NCBI GenBank assembly: GCA_958510875.1
Contig: OY294068.1
Coordinates: 160,616,388-160,680,387, forward strand
Direction: 5' to 3'
Origin: Endomychus coccineus
Lineage: Eukaryota; Arthropoda; Insecta; Coleoptera; Endomychidae
Length of the DNA: 64,000 bases
How positions within the stretch are numbered: the stretch's first letter is position 1; each line of letters opens with the position of its first letter. The translations under genes and the position numbers were made by a program. Below the pieces are notes generated by a model. It searched no databases. It saw only the letters and a list, made by a program, of their open reading frames with translations, and was not told the origin of the DNA. Shown in pieces: positions 49,201-53,617 of this stretch.

Positions 49201-52172
49201 TCTTCCGCGTCTCGCGTAATGTGTTTGTTCCCTTATTTGAAATCATTTTGTGACAATTTCCTATCATACCAAATTTAATCCGACGTAGAAATCGAGTGTT
49301 TACATCTTTTGTGCCATATTACTACAAGGGGTTCGAGAGGGAATTGTGATATTAGACCAACAGGGTAGGTGCATTTTGATTGCCAAAGAACAACTGTTAT
49401 AGTGACTTCAACCTCTGAATCGACGATCTAATATAATGTGGTTATTTAACCTTCAGACCATGCTCCGCCCGCCAATGTTTATCTTGTTAATGTATGTTTT
49501 TTCAGACATTCAGGCTATTTTGAGTGTTCTATACAAATTCCACTTATCGGAGATCACTGAGGTGATATGATCGAGTATCAGGTCGTTAGGCTCACCAGAA
49601 AGAGAGGAATCCTTCAATTTCAAATATTATCTATCAATCATCGACGTGATCGAGCGCGAAATCGATCACTGTTCCGTGTGTGCTAATTAGATTTCGTTGA
49701 TTCAATCTCTCTTACGAGAACCTGAGCAGGATCTCGCTCGCTGGCGAAAGGGGTAGAACTAGCGATATTGATAACAGTTTCCTAGGTTCCCACTTAGAGT
49801 GAACCTGAATTTTACGTCTTTAAATTTATGTATCGTTTCCGTTTCTAAATTTTGGATTAATCTTATAATCGTTTGTTGGATTTTGATGTACTAATTTTGT
49901 TAACTTTTATTCAATATATATTTACTATTTAATTTGATAAACGAGTTTAACTGGTAATTCCTAATCCCCTCTTAGCGAATACGACCTCCAGAATTTACGC
50001 TTGAGTAGATATAAGGATATGATTGTAAGTAATAGTACTAGGCGGTCCCTTGGAAGGGATCAAAGTAGTCAAAAACAGCTTCTAGGTGGGCTAAAATATA
50101 CACCTAGTGGTGGCAGCTTCAAAGAACCTCAAGGGTACACGGATCAACTAAGATCTCTGATACCTGAACAGGTTCCAACAATCTTAATTCATATAACACG
50201 TCGATGAGGTATTAACGCTACCTGAAATAATACCCAGCCGACTGTTACAAGTACTAGTATTACTAGCAGTGAGATAGGCTTTCAAACCTATTAACTTATC
50301 TGGAAATATTAAATCTGGAATAATTCCAGATTCATTGTTATTATAAAACATAGCGCTCGGCTCACTGCTACAATAGAAGCAATAGATATTTCGGAAGCAA
50401 CGCTTTAATAAATTTTTGTTATATTATGAATAATATTTTATTTTTTGATCAACGTAGCAGGCAGTACAGTTTTTTCAGTAAAATCCTTTTTGAGAGAAAA
50501 CAACACGAGATTTTTTAACAGTTGATGAAAAATATATGAAAAAATTTAACTAGATAGTATATTATTTTTTGAGCAATAGGTTTCAAAGTATCACTGCATA
50601 TTAAATGTTCAAACACTTCACTTGTTATGATAGATATTACATCGTTTTGCCCATATAAAGAAACATAATGGTGAAAAATCAGCGTTAGCCAAACATATTT
50701 TGAATACAGGTCATACTATTTCTCAAGAAACTTTGTAACTTTTAAAACACAATACAGACAAATATCTAGGTAATTCAGAAGGGATTGAAATGTATAAGCT
50801 GAAAAGCAATTTATCAAATTCCGACTTATCTCAAGCTGAGGGTAACTACTTTGATTTATAATTCAGTTTACTCTGATGATGGCTGCCTTGTAACCTTCAA
50901 GAATATTTTCAGTGGATGGATAAGGACGAATATTTCTTATTTATGAGGTCTTTCTAGTCCAAATCAATCAGGGGAGTCACAAACTTATAGTTCCAGACAG
51001 CTGTTTCTCATCAGTGAAATGAGCAAGTTTGTAACGTTACCAAACGATTTCTGTTGAAGGTAGTGATAATTGGTCAACAACAGGTAAAAGGACCAAAAGT
51101 ATCTCACGCCATCTATGAATAGATGTCTCACTAAGAACATTTTTGATTCCTCAATGAGACAGCTATTCATAAAAGGTCCGAGGAACTTTTGGTCCTTTTA
51201 CCATGTGGGTGGCCGGTTATGTTATATATATTCAACAATGTTAGTTCGGTAACATTGCAAGCTTGCCTGTTTCACGGATGAGGTATTTGAGAAGAGCACA
51301 ACAGCTGTCCGGAACTATAAGTTTGTGACCTTTTTTGATCGATCTGACTAAATTAATAGAAAATGAATCAAATAATTAGGAAGATGGAGATTACTATTTC
51401 CTCAAATTATGAAAGAGGACAATTACTCATTCATTCTCTTACCGATTGTAATTCGAAAACTTCTTCCCGGATATTCCTGGAAGTATTTTTGTACAGTTTC
51501 ATCAGGATTTTCACATTATGTTGGTTCTGTAACGATATAATTTCAGAAATATATTGGTTTTGAGGGAAGTAACAAGGTAAAAAATGACATATTACGTAGT
51601 TAAAATGAAACTTCAAACACTTAACCCAGACAAACTAATCCATCTTAAATGCTGTTGATGATTTCTCAATAATAAAAATGAGATCCGAATTAGCTGATGC
51701 AACTTTGCGGTTTTGTCGTAGTAAATAGAGGATAACAATCGACCAATGAGCTCTTCAAAAAGTGAACTCCTGAAGGGCGTAAACTTGAATGTGTAACACA
51801 AACTGACTTGTCACAATGCAGTTTTTGCAGCTGGGCGCGTCATCTACCTGGTCCTAAGATGTTTCACGCTACTTTATCTTCAAATACAACAAAACCAGTA
51901 TCTTTGGTTGATATCACCATTGTTGTATTGAAAGCCCTCTCTCCTAATAATCAAGAATCAATAATAAGCTCATTCTGAGATTATTTGGCGTTTACGCCTC
52001 TTTGTCGGTTTGTCATAATGTATTCTCATTTTCAGGAATGATTAGCGATAAAGGAGGCTCTTACGTATATGCATTGCATTCCGCTTCTACCTTATCGATG
52101 ATTTGTATTATAATGTGGATTCTGGAAACACTCTACAGAAGAAAAACAAAAAAGATGAATGTACCGATATAG
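22204..52172 (+). CDS. Monocarboxylate transporter-like (SLC16) gene, seven coding exons
   Basis: A 450-residue MFS membrane transporter is assembled from exons 22204-22287, 30397-30523, 32551-32694, 35851-36161, 39928-40282, 44268-44462 and 52036-52172. All introns begin GT and end AG, and phases 0,1,1,0,1,1 keep one frame. The start is MKGSDREVMEPPDGGYGWVI; PDGGYGWV at residues 12-19 is the SLC16 signature leading into TM1. YFKKR at residues 136-140 matches the second family motif at TM5. A hydrophilic loop between TM6 and TM7 (about residues 190-255) is short, and the C-terminus ends soon after TM12. Monocarboxylate transporters move lactate, pyruvate or related acids across the plasma membrane, often with H+; the substrate here is unknown. 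The ATG at 22204 is the first in frame before the signature. No break was seen in any exon, so it is probably functional. Confidence 0.9.
22960..24110. repeat. Fold-back element with 143-bp tandem units
   Basis: The left arm (about 22960-23290) matches the right arm (about 23870-24110) in inverted orientation. Shared text includes cgaccgtttata/tgaccgtttatg, ggtaccggaagttgatgat and gggtttttggggtctc with small changes. Between them, caattg-type units repeat in tandem: the word ctcaaaaaa(a)ccaattg begins at 23577, 23720 and 23863, a period of 143 bp. An open frame at 22884-23276 lies in the left arm and is not a gene. Confidence 0.82.
24291..25445 (+). pseudogene. piggyBac-type transposase pseudogene
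   Basis: In order the + strand shows FFDDLPKNIEEESFLYS; RSYWSQKIDFQRIRDSMSQR; RAFDPIRSVIHFNNNTNM; SYCLLKNRPVVDILNSKYAS; a FVDKQL segment where the family has VDE; ILYFDNHYSSIPLVS with the second Asp; SLGTIRRNRI; VAWKDNILLTLVSNFTD with the third Asp; and KHMCSVDFLDTLLGGYKIQL plus KKWYIRIFYWLVDLTLVNS. These are the successive motifs of the DDE_Tnp_1_7 domain. Stops (for example at 25241-25243) and frameshifts near 24455 and 24800 break it. No terminal repeats or TTAA ends were recognised. Confidence 0.88.
25446..25820. other. Intron sequence, no gene
   Basis: Nothing supported beyond AT-rich sequence; a TAA-rich simple run occurs near 25831-25850. Confidence 0.4.
25821..26040 (-). pseudogene. 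LINE endonuclease N-terminal fragment
   Basis: From 26018 the minus strand reads MNIRSFQKNCKEFEILLSCL, then PDAIILSKTFISQNDNLFSI and DGYS. This is the start of the APE-type endonuclease domain of insect non-LTR elements (N.RS..KN...L...L, then I.L.ET). The catalytic Glu in the expected ET position is replaced (SKTF), and the rest of the domain is missing. Confidence 0.65.
26041..27729. other. Intron sequence, no gene
   Basis: I see no coding region or strong repeat. Part of it may be the 5' side of the LINE that begins on the minus strand at 26018. Confidence 0.35.
27730..28475. repeat. Inverted repeat of ~150-bp arms beside the MULE
   Basis: The left arm (about 27735-27890) and right arm (about 28332-28475) pair in inverted orientation. 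ttgttttttaatatactctg on the left matches its reverse complement at 28338-28360, and gatgacctgg and gaccatgac are shared. Other text (ggggttgctg, cgaggttgccg) links it to the repeat family near 18.9 and 23.1 kb. There is no coding content. Confidence 0.78.
28632..29752 (+). pseudogene. MULE (Mutator-like) transposase-domain pseudogene
   Basis: A broken N-terminal part (28645-28850) gives VACKREAEGEPTERPTEILH and KGFPSDFSTGTLISRGLR. The 180-codon frame 28849-29391 then has SCESSFIYMDGTFQYCTIFF with the first catalytic Asp (MDGTF), and FTISGNINGHYIPLVFSSLK. This is the MULE core (DGTF...HG...VPL...L..K..E.Y). A frameshift near 29385 leads to DDKLTVLADYLVDYFISDEA and HIWAAASSTLNKTTNVCESF (29391-29752), the C-terminal NN..E..H-type region. 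Two stops occur in the N-terminal part. It is a dead or domesticated-looking remnant; the breaks favour dead. Confidence 0.85.
29753..30396. other. Intron sequence, no gene
   Basis: AT-rich. The phrase gacgaatttcg occurs twice (30101, 30183) but with no obvious longer unit. Confidence 0.4.
30397..30523 (+). CDS. Transporter coding exon 2 (residues 29-71)
   Basis: The acceptor is TTACAG and the donor GTAATT, phase 1. It completes TM1 (LLTLLQTFGIIF) and enters TM2, ending with the Gly split across the junction. The FGIIFNDEFKAMGMTKSQT stretch matches the TM1-TM2 loop of the family. Confidence 0.9.
30740..30820 (-). ncRNA. Hammerhead ribozyme motif, mutated
   Basis: On the minus strand the order is helix I 5' side (GTAGCAAACTTGCTC, GTCCCA), core CTGATGAG (30794-30787), helix II GCTCT...AAAGC, AAAAC where the core should be GAAAC, then ATC in place of GTC, and helix I 3' side TGGAACTGTAGGTTTGTGAC. 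Helix I pairs well, including an outer CAAAC/GTTTG segment. The changed core A suggests lost or weak activity. It lies downstream of the Penelope-like remnant in the same orientation. Confidence 0.75.
30857..30906. repeat. Palindrome beside the hammerhead motif
   Basis: acaacgtggtg pairs with caccacgttgt, and accaaaa with ttttggt, around a 4-base centre. It takes the same place relative to the ribozyme as the palindromes at 8443-8606 and 51085-51203. Confidence 0.85.
30996..32400 (-). pseudogene. Penelope-like element reverse transcriptase and linker remnant
   Basis: From about 32290 the minus strand reads LTKHFLKNTDFIHNEQRYKQ, then VGGPRRSPTSPVITNLFMKD and LEVGVMQSKI. This matches the Penelope-like RT pattern (F..N...Y.Q..G..MGSPLSP..AN..M...E), with the MGSPLSP box altered to RRSPTSP. 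Further fragments follow at 31720-31529 (AYLPHLRETTDRISRIFE), where RT passes to the linker. Then comes a 161-codon frame at 31481-30996 with VGHNIDFNNTRVLAKIGIYK, INRETKKVENMPRNLNTRDH and SKSWKLTLTN, the C-terminal tail after the endonuclease region. Multiple frameshifts are present. The hammerhead at 30740-30820 lies just beyond the 3' end, as in other Penelope-like elements. Confidence 0.82.
32551..32694 (+). CDS. Transporter coding exon 3 (residues 71-119)
   Basis: The acceptor is TTCCAG and the donor GTAAGT, phase 1. It covers the end of TM2, the conserved loop with RKFSCRTVAYIGA, TM3 and the start of TM4 (YLIFTVSVLLG). Confidence 0.92.
32870..33012. repeat. Hairpin MITE
   Basis: The arms pair in inverted orientation: ttagcatgtcatcttc with gaaggtgacatgctag, and ataacgtgactat with atattcacgttaat, out to attatagaaa/tttctataat. 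It is a small nonautonomous hairpin in intron 3. Confidence 0.8.
33240..34450 (-). mobile_element. Helentron-type (Helitron) remnant
   Basis: The phrase ccgcggtaaagctattgcat (33336-33355) and a diverged form near 34410-34435 (cgataaaagctacgcaatag) resemble a terminal sequence that I associate with insect Helentrons and their short derivatives. The endonuclease fragment at 33575-34150 is of the type carried by Helentrons. No Rep or helicase domain is visible, and boundaries are approximate. Confidence 0.5.
33575..34150 (-). pseudogene. Endonuclease/exonuclease/phosphatase fragment of Helentron type
   Basis: From 33838 the minus strand reads MVPNKFPLILAGDFNINFAD, then LTTFLSEKLNLKMNN, then ESTTKYGTTIDAVFSRNLED and YVSYFSYHKSIVSMI. 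GDFN, TID and the SYH site are catalytic-box features of the EEP endonuclease fold. Text such as GLYIVTVAIYISSNPKLVEH lies upstream (about 33880-33960) in another frame, and GGVAIHQNNNNVTNI is near 34090. The TTKYGTTIDAVFSRN and YFSYHKS wording is what I recall from endonucleases linked to insect Helentron PIF1 proteins rather than LINEs. A LINE origin is the alternative. Frameshifts are present. Confidence 0.65.
34451..34642. other. Intron sequence, no gene
   Basis: AT-rich, nothing supported. Confidence 0.4.
34643..35640 (-). pseudogene. LINE reverse-transcriptase fragment with YADD
   Basis: The minus-strand frame 35489-34950 contains VLSLSYADDFKIFFVIKS, the polymerase palm YADD motif, followed by VVWRSANKLSLNVNKFYVMS, a W...N.L.LN..K pattern, and YKDLGVIFDLKLSFVPHLE, the (K.LG..FD..L.F..H) box. 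An overlapping frame at 35029-34643 gives LFLKYLCSKIDGFYPIRDIP and SLSCRNNHVLQASLFKLLN. This order is typical of jockey/CR1-like insect LINEs. It begins mid-RT near 35640 and has frameshifts. Confidence 0.85.
35851..36161 (+). CDS. Transporter coding exon 4 (residues 119-222)
   Basis: The acceptor is TTGCAG and the donor GTAAGA, phase 0. It covers LGQGILMPATYIATNSYF at TM4, the YFKKR motif, TM5 and TM6, and the start of the hydrophilic central loop (FDPYTPGQDASLDPLKK). Confidence 0.93.
36162..36584. other. Intron sequence, no gene
   Basis: Nothing supported. Confidence 0.4.
36585..36727. repeat. Hairpin MITE
   Basis: A nearly complete palindrome centred on cgttactagtaacg (36651-36664): attttatacca with tggtataaaaat, and tcataattaaatgaa with ttcattcaattataa. 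It lies in intron 4. Confidence 0.88.
36770..37825 (-). pseudogene. LINE family A reverse transcriptase fragment
   Basis: The minus strand contains LCRLLSSFLSDRSLHVGVDG, then VNAGVPQQGTGLTPTLFLLY and VNELKF (37478-37266). The GVPQG...L.P.LF.LY.N.L box marks RT domain 4 with one base change in GVPQG. Toward 37825 the text corresponds to the KEYAPEL start seen at 3700, and toward 36770 to the C-terminal part seen at 1060-1650. Together these give a nearly whole but decayed RT domain of the same family. No endonuclease domain is attached. Confidence 0.8.
37866..38800 (-). pseudogene. Second LINE (family B) RT and linker fragment
   Basis: The minus strand near 38120-38000 reads LASVSLDFIKTFDTISHHMF, the A.F.D...AFD.I.H box of LINE reverse transcriptases (here with KTFD). 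Upstream, the frame 38744-38436 contains KKQSEVDDHFTSVFETGD, the FN..F..VF linker before RT domain 1 in jockey-type LINEs. There are stops and frameshifts between the pieces. The end at 37866 abuts family A, so two LINEs appear joined or nested here. Confidence 0.72.
38801..39927. other. Intron 4 remainder with repeat copies
   Basis: Between about 39490 and 39720 the phrase ctgggggtg(g)aaaatcg occurs twice (39509, 39650 region), with aggttttttgagtcgctgat between. This is a partial copy of the repeat family also seen at 23 and 47 kb. No gene recognised; frames at 38873-39148 and 39641-39943 lack motifs. Confidence 0.45.
39928..40282 (+). CDS. Transporter coding exon 5 (residues 223-341)
   Basis: The acceptor is TTTCAG and the donor GTAAGT, phase 1. 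It completes the central loop (PRIMSKIVEMFSLELLLKKD) and covers TM7 (LLFVLLGLALTFASELNLVV), TM8 with DIAGRLFIPLVA, and the start of TM9. Confidence 0.93.
40283..41101. other. Intron 5 start, no gene
   Basis: AT-rich. Nothing supported. Confidence 0.4.
41102..41200 (+). pseudogene. Tc1-type transposase scrap
   Basis: The frame from 41102 reads VLE, a stop at 41111-41113, then LQENNIQVLRWPAQSPDVNP and VENQWGEV. WPAQSPDxNPxEN.W is the signature around the last catalytic acidic residue (Glu) of DD34E Tc1 transposases. Nothing else of the element is recognisable around it. Confidence 0.75.
41201..41496. other. Intron sequence, no gene
   Basis: Nothing supported. The left hAT target duplication (catcagcc) is at 41489-41496. 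Confidence 0.4.
41497..42477 (-). mobile_element. Short hAT transposon derivative with perfect 8-bp duplication
   Basis: Target duplication catcagcc lies at 41489-41496 and 42478-42485. Terminal repeats are cagaggcgtgcccc on the left and, reversed, caatggcgtgccc on the right. At 981 bp it is a deletion derivative that keeps only the transposase C-terminal part. C-rich and G-rich runs near each end (ggggggg at 41525, 42428; ccccc at 42451) pair as part of the ends. Confidence 0.93.
41809..42372 (-). pseudogene. hAT transposase C-terminal fragment
   Basis: From 42372: MLSRAYRRGTFIPFLDTFIS, then LDDRFLKHEDILTSFDVLLP. From 42090 in another frame: MDALIFLKQRNRELFPNLYK, then LLKIFVTIPVTTSSNERTFS and TMRRLKTYLRNTMEAQRLNG. 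The last stretch is the hAT dimerisation domain (P.T.....ER.FS.....K...R..M...RL). The N-terminal zinc finger and the catalytic Asp region are missing. It resembles the 19.3-21.2 kb pseudogene but is a different lineage in detail. Confidence 0.88.
42486..42728. other. Intron sequence, no gene
   Basis: Short AT-rich spacer between the hAT and the DD41D element. Confidence 0.4.
42731..44042 (-). mobile_element. Apparently intact DD41D Tc/mariner-superfamily transposon
   Basis: TA duplications (42729-42730 and 44043-44044) flank terminal inverted repeats that begin caaggtggcgcaaaatcaag and match for 23 bases before the first mismatch and about 27 with it. The 1312-bp element has a single uninterrupted transposase gene on the minus strand. 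Size, TA duplication, short repeats and complete gene make it the only possibly autonomous transposon in this window. Confidence 0.93.
42846..43931 (-). CDS. DD41D-type IS630/Tc1/mariner transposase, 361 residues
   Basis: The start chosen is ATG at 43931-43929 (MNRYTPQERAEIVKFFYQNN), because the frame upstream to 44060 runs through the terminal repeat. Residues 1-115 hold helix-turn-helix DNA-binding text (TAKTFRRLATNFQQSGST; GRPHIGRPRSARSRENIDRV, with a GRP linker). The DDE/D fold shows IIMSDEAHFCLNGAVNKQNH with D159, WYQQDGATAHTARETIAIL with D252, and PPRSPDLTVPDFWLWGYLKD with D294. The 41 residues between D252 and D294 match the DD41D class. No stop or frameshift interrupts it. A transposase cuts and joins its own ends in the nucleus. 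Whether it is expressed is unknown. Confidence 0.92.
   Translation of the reverse strand: MNRYTPQERAEIVKFFYQNNSSVILAQREYRRKYGRRGVPTAKTFRRLATNFQQSGSTSGRPHIGRPRSARSRENIDRVRRDVMERPYTSTRKRSSQVNITRRSLQRILVKDLHLFPYKIQVTHKIMPLDFEKRLQYCNAIVNLENEIGDFWNKIIMSDEAHFCLNGAVNKQNHRFWGSENPQIIHQQPLHEPKVTVWCGVIGRKILGPYFFEDDRGRTTTINGDRYRSMLLNFLIPEMEELNQEEIWYQQDGATAHTARETIAILNRIFPGRLISKNGDIAYPPRSPDLTVPDFWLWGYLKDRVFVNNPQTLEALKDNIREEIDRIPPEMLEKVMKNALKRAHYCINAEGGHLVDIIFSV
44268..44462 (+). CDS. Transporter coding exon 6 (residues 341-406)
   Basis: The acceptor is TTTTAG and the donor GTAAGT, phase 1. It covers the rest of TM9, TM10, and the conserved KLAPATGLNMAMTGLATVIV loop and TM11 of the family, ending GPVIG. 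Confidence 0.93.
44463..44778. other. Intron 6 start, no gene
   Basis: Nothing supported. Confidence 0.4.
44779..45030. repeat. MITE with 38-bp perfect inverted ends
   Basis: The 38 bases at 44779-44816 (beginning catagtcaaagtatacc) are identical to the reverse complement of 44993-45030. The 252-bp element has no coding capacity. The target duplication could not be assigned with certainty. Identical ends suggest recent movement. Confidence 0.92.
45031..47339. other. Intron 6 sequence, no recognised gene
   Basis: A 96-codon minus-strand frame at 45807-45517 (LDTWKSSSSLNKLTTPAHTA) vaguely recalls P-element/THAP9-type transposase text, but too weakly to call. The rest is AT-rich without motifs. 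Confidence 0.35.
47340..47800. repeat. Degenerate tandem repeat, ~145-160 bp units
   Basis: Three units each begin with a ggttttt-like phrase, followed by gctgattatgaatataa and variants, then gatgacgctcgcgtaaa/gatgaggctcgcgtagaa/gatggcgc. Starts lie near 47349, 47507 and 47652. The same gtcgctgatta motif occurs in the repeat family at 39.6 kb. Confidence 0.7.
47801..48589. other. Intron 6 sequence, no gene
   Basis: Nothing supported. Confidence 0.4.
48590..50215. other. GC-richer intronic island, unassigned
   Basis: More G and C than the surroundings, with short frames at 48783-48592 (minus), 48931-49119 and 50001-50207 (plus) that show no recognisable motif. It may be an old LTR-type or other retroelement. 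No terminal repeat pair could be found by eye. Confidence 0.35.
50216..50651. other. Intron 6 sequence, no gene
   Basis: Nothing supported. Confidence 0.4.
50652..50870 (+). pseudogene. Penelope-like endonuclease tail fragment
   Basis: The + strand around 50667-50850 reads KHNGEKSALAKHILNTGHTI, then a stop in place of the following residue, then NTDKYLGNSEGIEMYKLKSN and SNSDLSQAEG. It is clearly homologous to 53411-53590 (same strand), the end of a Penelope-like GIY-YIG domain. Only the last 70 or so residues remain. Confidence 0.78.
50976..51040 (-). ncRNA. Hammerhead motif lacking helix II
   Basis: On the minus strand: GTAACGTTACAAACTTGCTC (helix I 5' side), then CTGATGA directly followed by GAAAC, then loop AGCT, GTC and TGGAACTATAAGTTTGTGAC. 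All conserved core bases are present, but the sequence between CTGATGA and GAAAC has been deleted, so helix II has no base pairs. The outer helix I can still form (ACAAACTT with AAGTTTGT). Confidence 0.78.
51085..51203. repeat. Palindrome between two inverted hammerhead motifs
   Basis: ggtaaaaggaccaaaagt at 51085-51102 is the exact reverse complement of the segment at 51185-51202. It contains atctcacgccatctatgaat, shared with the palindrome at 8443-8606. Confidence 0.9.
51249..51329 (+). ncRNA. Hammerhead motif, mutated
   Basis: In + orientation: GTAACATTGCAAGCTTG (helix I side), core CGGATGAG in place of CTGATGAG, then GTATTTGAGAAGAGC, ACAAC in place of GAAAC, loop AGCT, GTC, and CGGAACTATAAGTTTGTGAC. 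Two core positions are changed, so cleavage is unlikely. It faces away from the minus-strand copy at 50976-51040 across a palindrome. Confidence 0.72.
51330..52035. other. Intron 6 end, no gene
   Basis: The first bases match the sequence that follows other hammerhead copies (ttgatcgatctgacta). Otherwise nothing supported up to the exon 7 acceptor. Confidence 0.4.
52036..52172 (+). CDS. Transporter coding exon 7 (residues 406-450, stop)
   Basis: The acceptor is TTTCAG. It encodes GMISDKGGSYVYALHSAS, TM12 and a short basic tail (LYRRKTKKMNVPI) ending in TAG. It lies between two same-strand Penelope-like remnants at 50.65 and 52.98 kb. Confidence 0.9.
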
Positions 52173-52185
52173 TTAAGTTAGACTG

Positions 52186-52216
52186 AATAAATTAGATCAA
52201 ATTGAATTGTAATAAA
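52186..52216 (+). terminator. Polyadenylation signals of the transporter gene
   Basis: AATAAA occurs at 52186-52191 and 52211-52216, 14 and 39 bases after the stop codon. Either may serve as the poly(A) signal, giving a very short 3' untranslated region. A longer one using a later signal is possible. Confidence 0.5.
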
Positions 52217-52984
52217 TTTTATTATACAAAAAAATTAATCGAATGTAGTTTAATTTATTCATCTCCATAGAACTGCTAAGAATATTCATTCAAAAAGAAA
52301 AGATAGAGTAGTAGTAGAGCAGTAAATTGAATCAGCAGATCATTTCATGCTCATCTTCTTTCTAACTGAATTTTAGGAGGTTGTATTTTAACCCCTCCAA
52401 TACGGTCACAGGAACCTCCTATTCGTGTTAGTATAACATGCACTATAAGTTACTTCTGACAATAGGTTCCTGAAAAATGTTCCTTCAATCGCTTCCTTCT
52501 GAGAGGGGTTTTTACACTCAGTATTTGCCGCCAAGTTAATATAATATTTATTAGCTGAGCTGTGGATTTGGAAAGCTCTATATTTGAACCAAATTGGAGT
52601 AGAGCCTGTATAATGAATGTATGAATTCACTTTTACAGTTGACTTTTGAGTTTTTAAACTTCTAGAATAGAGTGCTCTCAAATTAAAAGAATTTCAGAAT
52701 TTCAACAATTTTTCATATTCTAGTTCATGCATTTTTTTCAAAGCATCAAATGAGAATGTCCTTGTCTCCCGAGCAAAGTTGGGATACTGCATAACTTGAT
52801 TGAGTTTTAAATTTAGTCAATTATTCCTTATATATTTGAGAATGTGAAGCGAATCGAATAGATCAAATAATTGTATTCAATTATCAACTGGACGAGGATA
52901 CACCATTCTTAACTTATAAACTATAAAAGATAGTATATCTTTAGATATGAAATAGCTCTGTTTGATAGTCTAGTTCATAGACAA
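52217..52984. other. Downstream of the transporter gene, no gene
   Basis: A 91-codon minus-strand frame at 52681-52406 has no recognisable motif. Confidence 0.4.
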
Positions 52985-53617
52985 TTGAACGCTCCTTTGA
53001 GTCAGCAAAATTATTACAACGAAGTTGAGAAACTTCAGCAAATTACGTTGGACAGTGTTTACCACAAATCTTTGATCAACAATTCAATTTTTATACAAAA
53101 AAGAAAATCAGAACATAGCCAACTAACCAAAATAGAGTCGTTATCTTCAAATACTTTGATAAAATTCAAAAGTTTCACTTATTATTCTTCAGTAATTAAT
53201 AAATTCCATAGTTTGTTTTCAAAATTTGCGATACAACCAGTTTATAGATGTAAGAACAAGCTAAAGCACAGTTCAGGCCACACAATTTATAAAGTTTCCA
53301 AATTTGACAAATCCAAGATTTACAAAATCAATTGTGAGTCGTGTTCAAAATGATATGTGGGTCAAACTAGAAGGAACGTGTTAACTCGCTATAAGGAACA
53401 TTTTTCCCATACCAAGAAAAATGATGGTGAAAAATCAGCGGTAGACGAACATATTTTGAAAACAGGTTACACTTTTCCTCAAGAAAGTTTATCACTTTTA
53501 AAAAAACATAGTACAGACAAATATCTAGGTAATTTAGAAGGGAAGGAGATGTATAAACGAAAAACCAAATCATTAAATTCCGATTTATCTCCAGCTTATA
53601 TTATTATCCCCAAATAG
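52985..53617 (+). pseudogene. Penelope-like GIY-YIG endonuclease, C-terminal part
   Basis: One frame with a single in-frame TGA at 53351-53353. Before the stop: FKSFTYYSSVINKFHSLFSK, then FAIQPVYRCKNKLKHSSGHT and IYKINCESCSK. After it: YVGQTRRNVLTRYKEHFSHT and DEHILKTGYTFPQESLSLL. IY..NC..C...YVGQT.R....R..EH is the GIY-YIG form in Penelope-like elements, with the CxxC pair and the conserved Arg and His. The protein would nick DNA for target-primed reverse transcription, after the RT domain. The RT itself is absent upstream. Confidence 0.85.

Noticed and set aside
52406..52681. 91-codon minus-strand frame downstream of exon 7
   Set aside because: No motif, no start context, not supported as a gene.
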